Shown here piece after piece: positions 1 through 6,212 of a DNA stretch of 6,282 nt. The stretch spans positions 1 to 6,282 of the forward strand of contig JACCZH010000007.1 in assembly GCA_013696045.1 (NCBI GenBank), read 5' to 3'. The notes beneath the pieces were generated by a model. It saw nothing but the letters and a program-made list of their open reading frames with translations. It ran no database searches and was not told the DNA's origin. Both the position numbers and the translations under genes were made by a program. Positions within the stretch are counted from its first letter, which is position 1; every line of letters starts with the position of its first letter. Source of the stretch: Chloroflexia bacterium. Its GTDB lineage: Bacteria > Chloroflexota > Chloroflexia > Thermomicrobiales > CFX8.

Positions 1-486
1 GCACCACTTTGCCAACGGGGGTATTCAGGGCCAGAGCATCGCCCCCGGGATAGAGTGTGTAACAGGCACGAATTCGGCTTCGAAATGGTGGCCGATCTTG
101 TATTTCTGACCGGGCTCAATCGGCATAAAATCAGCCAGTTGCGCCACGCCTGCTTCTTCGAGCTTTCCGCGCGCATAGGCCAACGCCATAGGTGAGCCAT
201 AGAGCGGAACTGGGGCAATCTTTTCGAGCTGAGGCAAAACGTAGGGCAACGAGCCAATGTGGTCTTCGTGTCCGTGGGTGAGAACAATAGCGCGGAAACG
301 ATGAGAGTTCTCGACAAGATACGTGACGTCCGGGATGATGAGGTCGATGCCGCGCATCTCCTCTTCGGGGAATTTGGTGCCACAATCGACGATGATCATG
401 TCCCCCCGATACTCGAACACCATCATGTTTTTGCCGATTTCGCCAATGCCGCCAAGCGGGATGACGCGTAGACGCGGTCGGGCCAT
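1..486 (-). CDS. rnj: Ribonuclease J, N-terminal part, frame broken near window edge
   Basis: RNase J is a cytoplasmic metallo-beta-lactamase-fold enzyme with 5'-to-3' exonuclease and endonuclease activity in mRNA decay and rRNA maturation. Only about 150 residues of a protein usually near 550 lie in the window. Visible family motifs are PLGGIGEIGKNM (residues 10-21), the DCGTKFPEEEM segment (34-44), the zinc-binding HGHEDH (71-76) and VTHSIP (142-147), which carries the next metal-ligand histidine. The ATG at 486 was chosen because AAGGAGG lies 11 bases upstream; an in-frame TTG at 513 lies upstream of that ribosome site and is less likely. After HSIP the frame runs into TGA at 27-25, where RNase J proteins continue. 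The -1 frame resumes the family sequence (ALNTPVGKVV) to the window edge, so the listed span assumes one frame correction. The family call is firm; whether the gene is intact is not. Confidence 0.88.
42..46 (-). other. Frameshift site in RNase J gene (run of five G on the coding strand)
   Basis: On the minus strand the bases after HSIP read CCC GGGGG CGATG. As written, the frame ends at TGA 12 bases beyond the start of the GCG codon. Adding one G to the run gives HSIPGGDALALNTPVGKVV, which matches the length and pattern of RNase J after this motif (HSIP, ten residues ending in T-P, then V-G). A single-base homopolymer undercount in sequencing or assembly is the simplest reading. A true inactivating mutation, or a -1 ribosomal slip on the G run, would look the same here. 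Confidence 0.75.
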
Positions 487-497
487 AGGTTTTCGAT

Positions 498-504
498 CCT
501 CCTT
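498..504 (-). promoter_or_regulatory. Ribosome binding site of the RNase J gene
   Basis: AAGGAGG on the minus strand, 11 bases before the ATG at 486. The spacing is slightly long, but this site favours the ATG over the TTG at 513, which lies upstream of it. Confidence 0.6.
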
Positions 505-639
505 GAATACCAAAAGTCAGGGAATCCGCCGTCGCCAACGGGCGGCCGTTTATTCATTCACTAGCATACCGCGCCAGGCACAACCCTATGTACCTGAGAA
601 AAACAGGCCTGCGTTGTTCCCCTCGCGTGCATCACCGTT

Positions 640-656
640 TACTATGGGTTTATGAT
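640..656 (+). promoter_or_regulatory. Possible -10 region for the repeat-protein operon
   Basis: The 193-base divergent spacer 487-679 must hold promoters for RNase J (minus) and the operon starting at 680 (plus). The only AT-rich patches on the plus side are TACTAT (640-645) and TATGAT (651-656), the latter matching TATAAT at five of six positions. Neither has a convincing -35 at 16-18 bases; TTGTTC at 614-619 is 20 bases from TACTAT. No clear promoter was seen on the minus side. This call is weak. Confidence 0.2.
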
Positions 657-679
657 AAGGAAGAGGAAGGTGGGCAATT

Positions 680-1246
680 ATGACTGACCAGCACCCCAGT
701 GGCACGACGGAAAGCGAAGGCGCAAGCCCAGACCCAGCCAGAATCAATGAGCGTGACCCTGGCATTCGCGAAACGACCTACAAGCTGCCGGCTACTCGTG
801 AATCGGCCAACGCCACCGAGGCGACGCAGACCGATCTCAAGAACATTGATGCTCAGACGGTCATGATGAAGCAATCCGGAGCCGAGCGCATTACGGCCGA
901 CCGGGTAACAATGGAAAAATCTGGCGCGAAAACGCTGGAGACCAAATCCGCGCAGCTTGACCAATCAGGAGTACTGGCGCTCAGCAGCGACCACACTGTT
1001 TTGATGCAATCCAGCGCGATACAAGTGGTAGCGGAGGAAGTGCGTCTTTCAAAGAGTAAAGCCGTGTTTGTCAACGCCAAACAGGCGCACATCGAGCAGT
1101 CCAGAATTGTCTTCTTCTCCGGCACGGCCGAAGGCGAAGTAAAGACGATCTTCACCCCCGCCACGGCGGCAATTCTCGGCGCGACCTTCGGATTGATCGT
1201 CGCCATCGCAAGCATCATCGCCAGAGTAGCAACGGCACGGGAATAA
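680..1246 (+). CDS. Membrane-anchored protein with six 15-residue repeats
   Basis: I do not recognise a named family. The 188-residue protein has three parts. Residues 1-53 form a polar, probably disordered leader rich in S, T, E, D and P. Residues 54-143 are six contiguous 15-residue repeats with the loose pattern x-x-[ILV]-x-A-x-x-[VA]-x-[MLI]-x-[QK]-S-[GS]-[AV]. Residues 161-183 are a hydrophobic helix rich in A, I and G, followed by a five-residue tail. There is no signal peptide, so a C-terminally anchored protein with its repeats in the cytoplasm is the default topology. The short period and alternating hydrophobic positions suggest a beta-solenoid, possibly an interaction or polymerising surface (inference). 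ATG 680 follows AAGGTGG (667-673) by six bases. The next gene starts 18 bases downstream, so the two are probably co-transcribed. The reading frame is secure; the function is unknown. Confidence 0.85.
   Translation: MTDQHPSGTTESEGASPDPARINERDPGIRETTYKLPATRESANATEATQTDLKNIDAQTVMMKQSGAERITADRVTMEKSGAKTLETKSAQLDQSGVLALSSDHTVLMQSSAIQVVAEEVRLSKSKAVFVNAKQAHIEQSRIVFFSGTAEGEVKTIFTPATAAILGATFGLIVAIASIIARVATARE
839..1108 (+). repeat. Six tandem 45-bp coding repeats (15 aa each)
   Basis: Codons 54-143 divide exactly into six 15-codon units with no gaps, ending KQSGA, EKSGA, DQSGV, MQSSA, SKSKA and EQSRI. The last three positions drift progressively from SGA toward SRI along the protein. The DNA units have diverged well beyond recognisable nucleotide identity, so the array is an old protein-level repeat rather than a recent DNA expansion. 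Confidence 0.8.
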
Positions 1247-1264
1247 CAGAATGGAGCTAGCACC

Positions 1265-1591
1265 ATGGGCGCTACTGGCAGGAACATCGTCAAACTCATC
1301 ACCGGATCGGCAGTCGGAGCGGGCGTGGGCGCGCTGTTAGCGCGCGGAGCCGAGACAACCGCCAAACGGGACGATCCGGTCGCGAGCGCAACCTCGGAAT
1401 CGCCCATTGATTCCGGCAAGGGCAAGCTCACCGAATTGACCGATTCCATTCGCGACCGCTGGCGACGCGCGAATGACGAGGGCGACCAGGCCAAAGAAGC
1501 CCGCGAGGCCGAACTACGCGCCTATTTCCGCGAAAAGGTCAACGACCCCACCGCCTTCCCCCCTGGCGCGCCAACGCGGACGGATCGGTAG
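1265..1591 (+). CDS. Small glycine-zipper membrane protein (YtxH-like architecture)
   Basis: This 108-residue protein is not assigned to a named function. Residues 8-26 form a short hydrophobic segment with small-residue spacing (G14, G18, G20, G22), typical of glycine-zipper helices that pack in membranes. Residues 29-52 are a polar linker. Residues 53-92 are highly charged and probably helical (KLTELTDSIRDRWRRA, then AKEAREAELRAYFREK). The C-terminus is proline-rich. A single N-terminal helix followed by a charged amphipathic helix resembles YtxH-domain proteins in layout, but I see no diagnostic motif. GGAG (1253-1256) lies eight bases before the ATG. The 18-base gap from the repeat-protein gene argues for one transcript. 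Because both proteins are predicted to sit in the membrane, they may form a complex (inference). No strong terminator is visible after the stop. Confidence 0.78.
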   Translation: MGATGRNIVKLITGSAVGAGVGALLARGAETTAKRDDPVASATSESPIDSGKGKLTELTDSIRDRWRRANDEGDQAKEAREAELRAYFREKVNDPTAFPPGAPTRTDR

Positions 1592-1673
1592 AAGGGGGTG
1601 CTTGCCCAAACTCAATACCTTCACACACCCAAACCCTAATTCCCATCGCCCGTGTACATGATGGAGGCCGTCG

Positions 1674-2477
1674 ATGACTGGAACAAACGGCCCTGCGGAT
1701 TTGTGGGCCAGTGGTGACGACTATGACTCCTACGTCGGTCGGTGGAGCCAGCTAGTAACCCGAGACTTCCTCGCCTGGTTGGCGGTGGCGCCGGGGAGCC
1801 ATTGGCTAGATGTTGGCTGTGGCACCGGCGCTTTAAGCCTCGGCATTCTTGAGACCCAGGCGCCACTGACCGTCCATGGTATCGATTCCTCAGCCGGCTA
1901 CATCGCTTACGTTCAGACACAGATCCAGGATAAACGGGCGACTTTCGCGGTCGGAGATGCTCAAGTGTTGCCGTCCAGTGATGCGACGTACGATGCAGCG
2001 GTATCCGGGCTTGTTCTCAACTTCCTTCCAGATCCAGGGTTAGCAGTTCAGGAGATGGCACGGGTAACGCAGACGGGCGGCACGGTGGCGGCGTACGTCT
2101 GGGACTATGCCGGCGAGATGCAGATGATGCGTCACTTCTGGGATGTCGCTGTCGCCCTTGACCCAGCCGTCCGCGACCTTGACGAAGGTCGCCGCTTCCC
2201 ACTCTGTAAGCCAGAGGCATTGGAATCAGTTTTTCGGACCGCTGGGCTAGCCAACGTCACAACGCGCGCAATCGATGTGCCGACGAACTTTCGGTCGTTT
2301 GACGACTACTGGTCCCCGTTTCTCGGCGGTCAGGGTCCGGCTCCCAGTTATACAATGTCCCTGGACGAAGAGCGGAAGACCGCGTTGCGCGACCGGATAC
2401 GTTCATCTTTGCCGATCGCCGCGGATGGCTCGATCCATTTGATTGCGCGTACCTGGGCCGCTCGCGGTATACGCTGA
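1674..2477 (+). CDS. Class I SAM-dependent methyltransferase
   Basis: A 267-residue cytoplasmic methyltransferase of the Methyltransf_11/25 type. SAM-binding motif I is LDVGCGTGA (45-53). The acidic residue that contacts the ribose at the end of strand 2 is D71 in GIDSS. GDAQVLP (94-100) corresponds to the adenine-contacting motif, and YDAAVSGLVLNFLPD (106-120) to the motif IV strand and following helix. VTQTGGTVAAYVWDY (131-145) is the usual post-core strand. Residues 150-267 form a C-terminal region probably involved in substrate selection, ending IARTWAARG, which resembles the ends of relatives I recall. The acceptor cannot be told; a small molecule is more likely than protein or nucleic acid. 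ATG 1674 follows GGAGG (1663-1667) by six bases. The gaps of 82 and 109 bases to its neighbours suggest its own transcript or weak coupling. Confidence 0.9.
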   Translation: MTGTNGPADLWASGDDYDSYVGRWSQLVTRDFLAWLAVAPGSHWLDVGCGTGALSLGILETQAPLTVHGIDSSAGYIAYVQTQIQDKRATFAVGDAQVLPSSDATYDAAVSGLVLNFLPDPGLAVQEMARVTQTGGTVAAYVWDYAGEMQMMRHFWDVAVALDPAVRDLDEGRRFPLCKPEALESVFRTAGLANVTTRAIDVPTNFRSFDDYWSPFLGGQGPAPSYTMSLDEERKTALRDRIRSSLPIAADGSIHLIARTWAARGIR

Positions 2478-2572
2478 GGATGCCGTGCCCTACGAGAAAT
2501 ACGATCTTTATCCGATGTAACATGCTCTCTTCTTTGGGATGATACTGCTGCATACTACCAGTGACCCAACCC

Positions 2573-2580
2573 AAAGGAGG
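2573..2580 (+). promoter_or_regulatory. Ribosome binding site of the Asp-box propeller gene
   Basis: AAAGGAGG lies six bases before ATG 2587. This fixes the start there and excludes the in-frame ATG at 2539, which lies upstream of the site. The spacer 2478-2586 holds no convincing promoter; ATACT occurs twice (2542-2546, 2552-2556) without a properly placed -35. Confidence 0.8.
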
Positions 2581-2586
2581 AAAGCC

Positions 2587-3603
2587 ATGCAACCATTCCG
2601 CCTCTTTGCAGCCACGGGCGACGCGGTTGCCCGCATCGACTGTGATGGCAGTGACATGTGTAACGTCGAGCTGTCGATGGAGGGCAGCGGCGCGCAGTGC
2701 GTCGCCGTCGATCCACGTGACCCGAACCGGGTCTATGTCGGAACCTTCGATGACGGAGTCTATCGCTCACTCGATGCAGGTGAAAGCTGGGGACAGGTCA
2801 GTGAGGGTATTCCACACAAGCGTGTACTCTCAATCTCGATCTCGCCATCCCACCAGGAGAACGGCAAGTTTGTCGTCTACGCCGGCACCGAGCCCAGCAA
2901 CCTCTATTGCAGCCAGGATGACGGCGAGACGTGGCAGGAGTTCTCGCGTTTGCCGGAGCTGCCTTCCGCGCCAGGCTGGTCCTTCCCACCCCGGCCGTAT
3001 ACCAGCCATGTGCGCTGGATCGCGCCGCACTACCAAGACCCTGATCTGATCTTCGTAGGGATTGAGCTCGGCGGTGTTATGCGTTCCACTGACGGCGGCG
3101 AGAATTGGGAAGACCGCAAAGCCAACGCCTATCATGATTCCCACGCGGTTCTGACTCACCCCGCCGATTCCGGCCGGGTCTATCTGGCAGCCGGGGGCGG
3201 CGTATCCCTGTCAACCGATGCGGGAGACACCTGGCGGAAGGTAGACGATGGCATGGACCGCCACTATGCCTGGGCGCTGGCCGTCGACCCGAGCGATCCC
3301 GATCTCTGGTACGTCTCGGCCAGTCACGGCGCAGGCTACGCCCATCGCGGCAACGGCGACGCTCGCGGCCAGATCTATCGCCGTCGTGGCGACGAGCCAT
3401 GGCAAGCGCTCACCTTAAACGGATCGCAAGAAACACCTTACATGCCCTACGCATTGGTGGCTCTTCGCGGCGCCTCCGGGACCATTGTCGCCGGATTCCA
3501 GAACGGCGAAATAATGTATTCAGACGATTCGGGGGATAGCTGGCACTCTTTTGGTGTACTAACACCTGAGCTACTTGCACTTTCCGAAGCGTCATACTCG
3601 TAG
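2587..3603 (+). CDS. Asp-box (BNR) beta-propeller protein, sialidase/VPS10/Ycf48-like fold
   Basis: This 338-residue protein carries five clear Asp-boxes of the form S-x-D-x-G-x-[TSN]-W: SLDAGESW (61-68), SQDDGETW (109-116), STDGGENW (167-174), STDAGDTW (209-216) and SDDSGDSW (312-319). A sixth position around 264-272 (RRRGDEPW) keeps the glycine and tryptophan but has lost the serine and aspartate. Intervals of about 42-58 residues fit a propeller of roughly six blades. VAVDPRDPNRVYVGT (39-53) and similar D-P-x-D-P strands fit the same fold. Asp-boxes are structural turns, so they do not prove glycosidase activity, and I see no sialidase arginine triad signature. There is no signal peptide or membrane helix, unusual for a fold often found in exported proteins. 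It may be a cytoplasmic binding scaffold or an exo-alpha-sialidase-like protein of unknown substrate. Confidence 0.87.
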   Translation: MQPFRLFAATGDAVARIDCDGSDMCNVELSMEGSGAQCVAVDPRDPNRVYVGTFDDGVYRSLDAGESWGQVSEGIPHKRVLSISISPSHQENGKFVVYAGTEPSNLYCSQDDGETWQEFSRLPELPSAPGWSFPPRPYTSHVRWIAPHYQDPDLIFVGIELGGVMRSTDGGENWEDRKANAYHDSHAVLTHPADSGRVYLAAGGGVSLSTDAGDTWRKVDDGMDRHYAWALAVDPSDPDLWYVSASHGAGYAHRGNGDARGQIYRRRGDEPWQALTLNGSQETPYMPYALVALRGASGTIVAGFQNGEIMYSDDSGDSWHSFGVLTPELLALSEASYS

Positions 3604-3678
3604 GAGAGACACGCTGCGTCGCCCACTCGGAATCATCGGTACACTGGGTAGAGTGCGTTATCAATACTCCGCATCCCG

Positions 3679-3685
3679 AAAGGAT
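3679..3685 (+). promoter_or_regulatory. Ribosome binding site of the FMN reductase gene
   Basis: AAAGGAT lies nine bases before GTG 3695. It supports the GTG start over the in-frame ATG at 3575, which would overlap the propeller gene by 29 bases and add 40 basic residues unlike the family's N-terminus. Confidence 0.55.
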
Positions 3686-3694
3686 ATCTCACGA

Positions 3695-4285
3695 GTGACA
3701 TCCAGACCAATCAAGATTCTTGGCATCCCCGGCAGTCTGCGACAGCAGTCATACAATCGCGGACTTATCAACGCCGCGCAGGAAGTTGCTCCACAAGGGG
3801 TCGAAGTGACAATGTACCTGTTGCACGACCTTCCACTCTACAACGCCGACGTTGAGGCGGAAGGCGACCCTGCGGAGGTGACGCGCTTCAAAAACGCCAT
3901 CGCCGAGGCTGACGCAATCCTCATCGCCACGCCACAATACAACGCCTCGGTTCCAGGCGTGCTCAAGAACGCCATCGACTGGGCCTCCCGCCGGCCCAGG
4001 ACTGGCGGCGACAGCGTATTGGCCGACAAGCCGGTCGCCATCGTCGGCGTTACTCCGGGCAAGTCATTCACCGAGCCGGCACAGATCGACCTGCGCAAGA
4101 TCCTGAAATTCACCAAATCCCGCGTCATGCCTGAGCCACAGGTCAAGCTCGGCGCGGCTCCCGACCGCTACTCCGAGAACCCGGAACTGCCGGATGAGGA
4201 GACACGCCAGCAGATCCGTGCCGCTCTGGACGCGCTGGTGGAGTTCATCACGGTCGCAGAGGCCAAGGCAGCCGCGGCGGACTAA
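3695..4285 (+). CDS. NADPH-dependent FMN reductase (flavodoxin-like)
   Basis: A 196-residue cytoplasmic flavoprotein of the NADPH-dependent FMN reductase family, which includes chromate, quinone and azo-compound reductases. Strand 1 (IKILGIPGSLR, 6-16) leads into the FMN phosphate loop GSLRQQSYNRGL (13-24). The second flavin-binding loop with its following helix is TPQYNASVPGVLKNAIDWASR (79-99), close to the family pattern P-E-Y-N-x-S-x-P-G-x-L-K-N-A-I-D-W, with Q replacing the usual E. The segment VGVTPGKSFTEPAQIDLRKIL (118-138) sits where relatives have a more glycine-rich loop. Its length matches relatives (about 180-195) when the GTG start is used. The physiological acceptor cannot be told. 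The 91-base gap upstream has no evident promoter. The gene is followed by a strong stem-loop in the convergent spacer. Confidence 0.9.
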   Translation: MTSRPIKILGIPGSLRQQSYNRGLINAAQEVAPQGVEVTMYLLHDLPLYNADVEAEGDPAEVTRFKNAIAEADAILIATPQYNASVPGVLKNAIDWASRRPRTGGDSVLADKPVAIVGVTPGKSFTEPAQIDLRKILKFTKSRVMPEPQVKLGAAPDRYSENPELPDEETRQQIRAALDALVEFITVAEAKAAAAD

Positions 4286-4310
4286 ATCAATTGCGGGAGC
4301 GGCTGTCGGT

Positions 4311-4340
4311 CGTAGCGGCGCACTGTATCGCGCCGCTACG
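4311..4340. terminator. Perfect 11-bp stem-loop between convergent genes
   Basis: CGTAGCGGCGC (4311-4321) and GCGCCGCTACG (4330-4340) are perfect reverse complements separated by the 8-base loop ACTGTATC. The position between the convergent FMN reductase and carboxypeptidase genes suits a bidirectional terminator or 3'-end protector. There is no T-run after the stem on either strand, so it is not a classical intrinsic terminator. A dispersed palindromic (REP-like) element is an alternative. The stop codon of the minus-strand small frame (4338-4336) lies inside the right arm. Confidence 0.6.
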
Positions 4341-4425
4341 GACTTCGCGTGTGAAAACCGCCGTAGACCCCCAGGAACCGCCGGAAACTCTCCGCCAGGC
4401 GCTCAATAAATGCCTGGTTGCGCAT
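4336..4425 (-). CDS. Possible 29-residue small protein after the carboxypeptidase gene
   Basis: An ATG at 4425 opens a 29-codon frame that starts 12 bases after the carboxypeptidase stop and is in phase with it. The peptide begins MRNQAFIERLAESF, continues RRFLGVYGGF and ends HTRSP. The middle would form an amphipathic basic helix with I, L and F on one face. Against it, only GAGG lies upstream and it abuts the ATG, its stop sits inside a strong stem-loop, and a second weaker inverted repeat lies within it. It could be a real small protein, the remnant of a former C-terminal extension of the peptidase, or chance. Confidence 0.25.
   Translation of the reverse strand: MRNQAFIERLAESFRRFLGVYGGFHTRSP
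4395..4417. repeat. Short inverted repeat in the convergent spacer
   Basis: CCAGGC (4395-4400) and GCCTGG (4412-4417) are reverse complements with an 11-base AT-rich loop. This is a second, weaker hairpin on the carboxypeptidase side of the spacer, possibly part of the same 3'-end structure. Confidence 0.35.
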
Positions 4426-4437
4426 CCTCGTTCTGGA

Positions 4438-6126
4438 CTACGGGAGTTCAACCTCTTCCCGAACCGTGCCACCCTTCTCCGACCGCGCAACAATCGTCAC
4501 CGGCCCGGAGCCGCGCACCAGCCATTCGACCAGGCGCTCGTTCTCAACCTTGGCCATGCCGAACATCATCATCATGCCGCGATTGGCTGAGCGGCCCATG
4601 AGGTGGCCGATCTCCTGCCTGGGTTTGCCCATGACGACCTCGGCGCCCTCCATCTCGACCTCGACCGGCCTGGCGGTGTTGTTGCGTACCGCCATCGCCG
4701 AGCCGTTGCTCGGGAGGTAGCCATCGTTGGCAACCATGGCGCGCACGACGAACAACTCGTCGGTAAGCTTCTCGACCTCAACGTCGCTCACTGTAAGGCG
4801 CGGAGTCATGGCAGCCTGGCGCAGGGTGAACGCGGCATTGCGCTCGCACTCGTCTTGCAGGAACTGCGGCGGTGCGTTCTGACGCATCTGCTTGGTCTTC
4901 CAACCCCCCAGCTCAACCTTGCCGAGCTGCGGGTGCTCGAACTCGCGCCAGGGCTCGAAGCCGTCGCCGTTCAGGCTATCGTCGTTAAACTTCAGTAGCT
5001 TCAGGCCGTCTTCCTCGGTCTGCTCGCGCACCACCCGCATGGCATCGTTGGCCGGACGCTCGATGCCGGCCCGCGACTGGAGATCCCAGAGCTCCGTCGC
5101 GAACGAGAACATACCCAGATGCTCATAGGTCCATTCGATAAAGCCACCCGAAGTGGAGCGACGGCCACGCTCATCGAGTTCCGGGAAAGCGTCGTAAACC
5201 GAGGCGCAGGGGTAGCCCGTCAATCGTTCCCCAATCTCGCCCATCGCGTTGTAAACATCCACGTCGCGTGCCGGGATGCCACTGTCGGCGGTCACACACG
5301 GGGCGCGCAGAATGACCCCACCGGTCGTGTGATAGTTCTGCAAGATAACGATGTTGCGGTGCGACTCCACAAACGTCGCGACGGCGCGTGTCTCTGGCTC
5401 CGACAACGGAAACGGACCGCCCCCGCGCTGGTAGACCGACCAGTTGGCCGGCCAGTTGCGGTTCTGGTCGATGCCGTACTTCGACTTCGCCAGTGTGACG
5501 GGACCGCGCACATAGTCGCTCAGCAGACCCTCGGTGTAGATGCGGTAAAACGTGCCGGTCAGCTCATCCGGGCGGCGCTTGACCATCAACCGGTCGTCCT
5601 CCCCGGAAATTCGCCACTCCCCCTTCGGATCCTGAACCCTCATCTGGAGAATCAACCCGTCGCCGTCAAGATCCTCCGGGGTTAAACCTTCGTCGTCATC
5701 CACCTGTGGCCACTCGCGGACCGATGAACGCAGCGTCAACGGCGTCGTCAGGTAGAGCTCCGCGCCGTCCGGCTGCACCCGTGGCGCAATGTAGAAGCCG
5801 CGTGTATCCAGCAAGGCCGTGATCGTGTCGTCCGAGCCATAACCATTCAGCAGCATGTCGGCGGTGTAGAGCGCGACATTACAGCCAGTTACCTCGCCGG
5901 CGTGGATGTTGCCATCAATGTACATGGCTGGCTTCTCGTCTGCCGGACCTGTGTCCTGGTTGGTGATGCTGAGCACCCAGATATCGCGTCCCTCGTGCGA
6001 CTTGCCCATAGAGTCGAGACTGACAAGCTTCGGAAAGCGATCGACAAATTCCGTCAGAATCTCCGTCAGCTCGTCAAACTTATGAAAACGCGTTACGTCC
6101 ACGCGCTTCTGCGTATCAACCACCAC
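4438..6126 (-). CDS. M14 family zinc carboxypeptidase
   Basis: A 562-residue metallocarboxypeptidase. The zinc ligands are H75 and E78 (GNIHAGE) and H266 (NYH). The substrate carboxylate-binding pair is N222-R223 (DQNRNWP), and the general-base glutamate is E345 (FATELWD). All expected M14 catalytic positions are therefore present. An insert at 142-190 contains DLDGDG (152-157), which resembles an EF-hand calcium loop. Residues from about 400 to 562 form a C-terminal region, probably beta-rich, with a methionine run at 518-521. M14 enzymes are commonly secreted, but this N-terminus (VVVDTQKRVDVTRF) is polar and has no signal peptide. An in-frame stop (6147-6145) limits the start to GTG 6126 or GTG 6123. 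AGAGGGAG (6137-6130) lies three or six bases upstream of these, so 6123 is equally plausible. Substrate specificity (A, B or D/E type) cannot be read from the sequence. Confidence 0.92.
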   Translation of the reverse strand: MVVDTQKRVDVTRFHKFDELTEILTEFVDRFPKLVSLDSMGKSHEGRDIWVLSITNQDTGPADEKPAMYIDGNIHAGEVTGCNVALYTADMLLNGYGSDDTITALLDTRGFYIAPRVQPDGAELYLTTPLTLRSSVREWPQVDDDEGLTPEDLDGDGLILQMRVQDPKGEWRISGEDDRLMVKRRPDELTGTFYRIYTEGLLSDYVRGPVTLAKSKYGIDQNRNWPANWSVYQRGGGPFPLSEPETRAVATFVESHRNIVILQNYHTTGGVILRAPCVTADSGIPARDVDVYNAMGEIGERLTGYPCASVYDAFPELDERGRRSTSGGFIEWTYEHLGMFSFATELWDLQSRAGIERPANDAMRVVREQTEEDGLKLLKFNDDSLNGDGFEPWREFEHPQLGKVELGGWKTKQMRQNAPPQFLQDECERNAAFTLRQAAMTPRLTVSDVEVEKLTDELFVVRAMVANDGYLPSNGSAMAVRNNTARPVEVEMEGAEVVMGKPRQEIGHLMGRSANRGMMMMFGMAKVENERLVEWLVRGSGPVTIVARSEKGGTVREEVELP

Positions 6127-6212
6127 CGACTCCCTCTGTATTGTTCACGTGTGTCATCGCCCGCCAGTATCGCACCCTTTGCAAGAGAGCGCAGCAGATC
6201 GAAACACGCTAC

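Noticed and set aside
853..1494. A 213-codon minus-strand open frame opposite the repeat-protein operon
   Set aside because: The plus strand has better ribosome sites and a clear periodic protein. The antisense product has no recognisable pattern beyond a mirror of the repeats.
1592..1610. GGG-TGCTT-GCCC after the glycine-zipper gene as a terminator
   Set aside because: The stem is only three or four pairs with no T-run.
1643..1664. CCATC/GATGG inverted repeat next to the methyltransferase ribosome site as a control hairpin
   Set aside because: Five pairs with a 12-base loop is too weak to claim regulation.
2443..2520. A +1-frame continuation over the methyltransferase end reading AVYAEDAVPYEKYDLYPM, suggesting a frameshifted C-terminus
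   Set aside because: The in-frame ending IARTWAARGIR resembles the C-termini of related methyltransferases, so a frameshift is not needed. The alternative peptide is short and lacks its own good start.
4287..4601. Overlapping plus- and minus-strand frames across the convergent spacer (for example a 99-codon plus-strand frame at 4291-4590)
   Set aside because: They run antisense into the well-supported carboxypeptidase gene, have no ribosome site and show no domain-like pattern.
5119..5685. A 188-codon plus-strand open frame opposite the carboxypeptidase
   Set aside because: It is antisense to the catalytic core of a gene with intact motifs. Long antisense frames are expected in GC-rich coding DNA.
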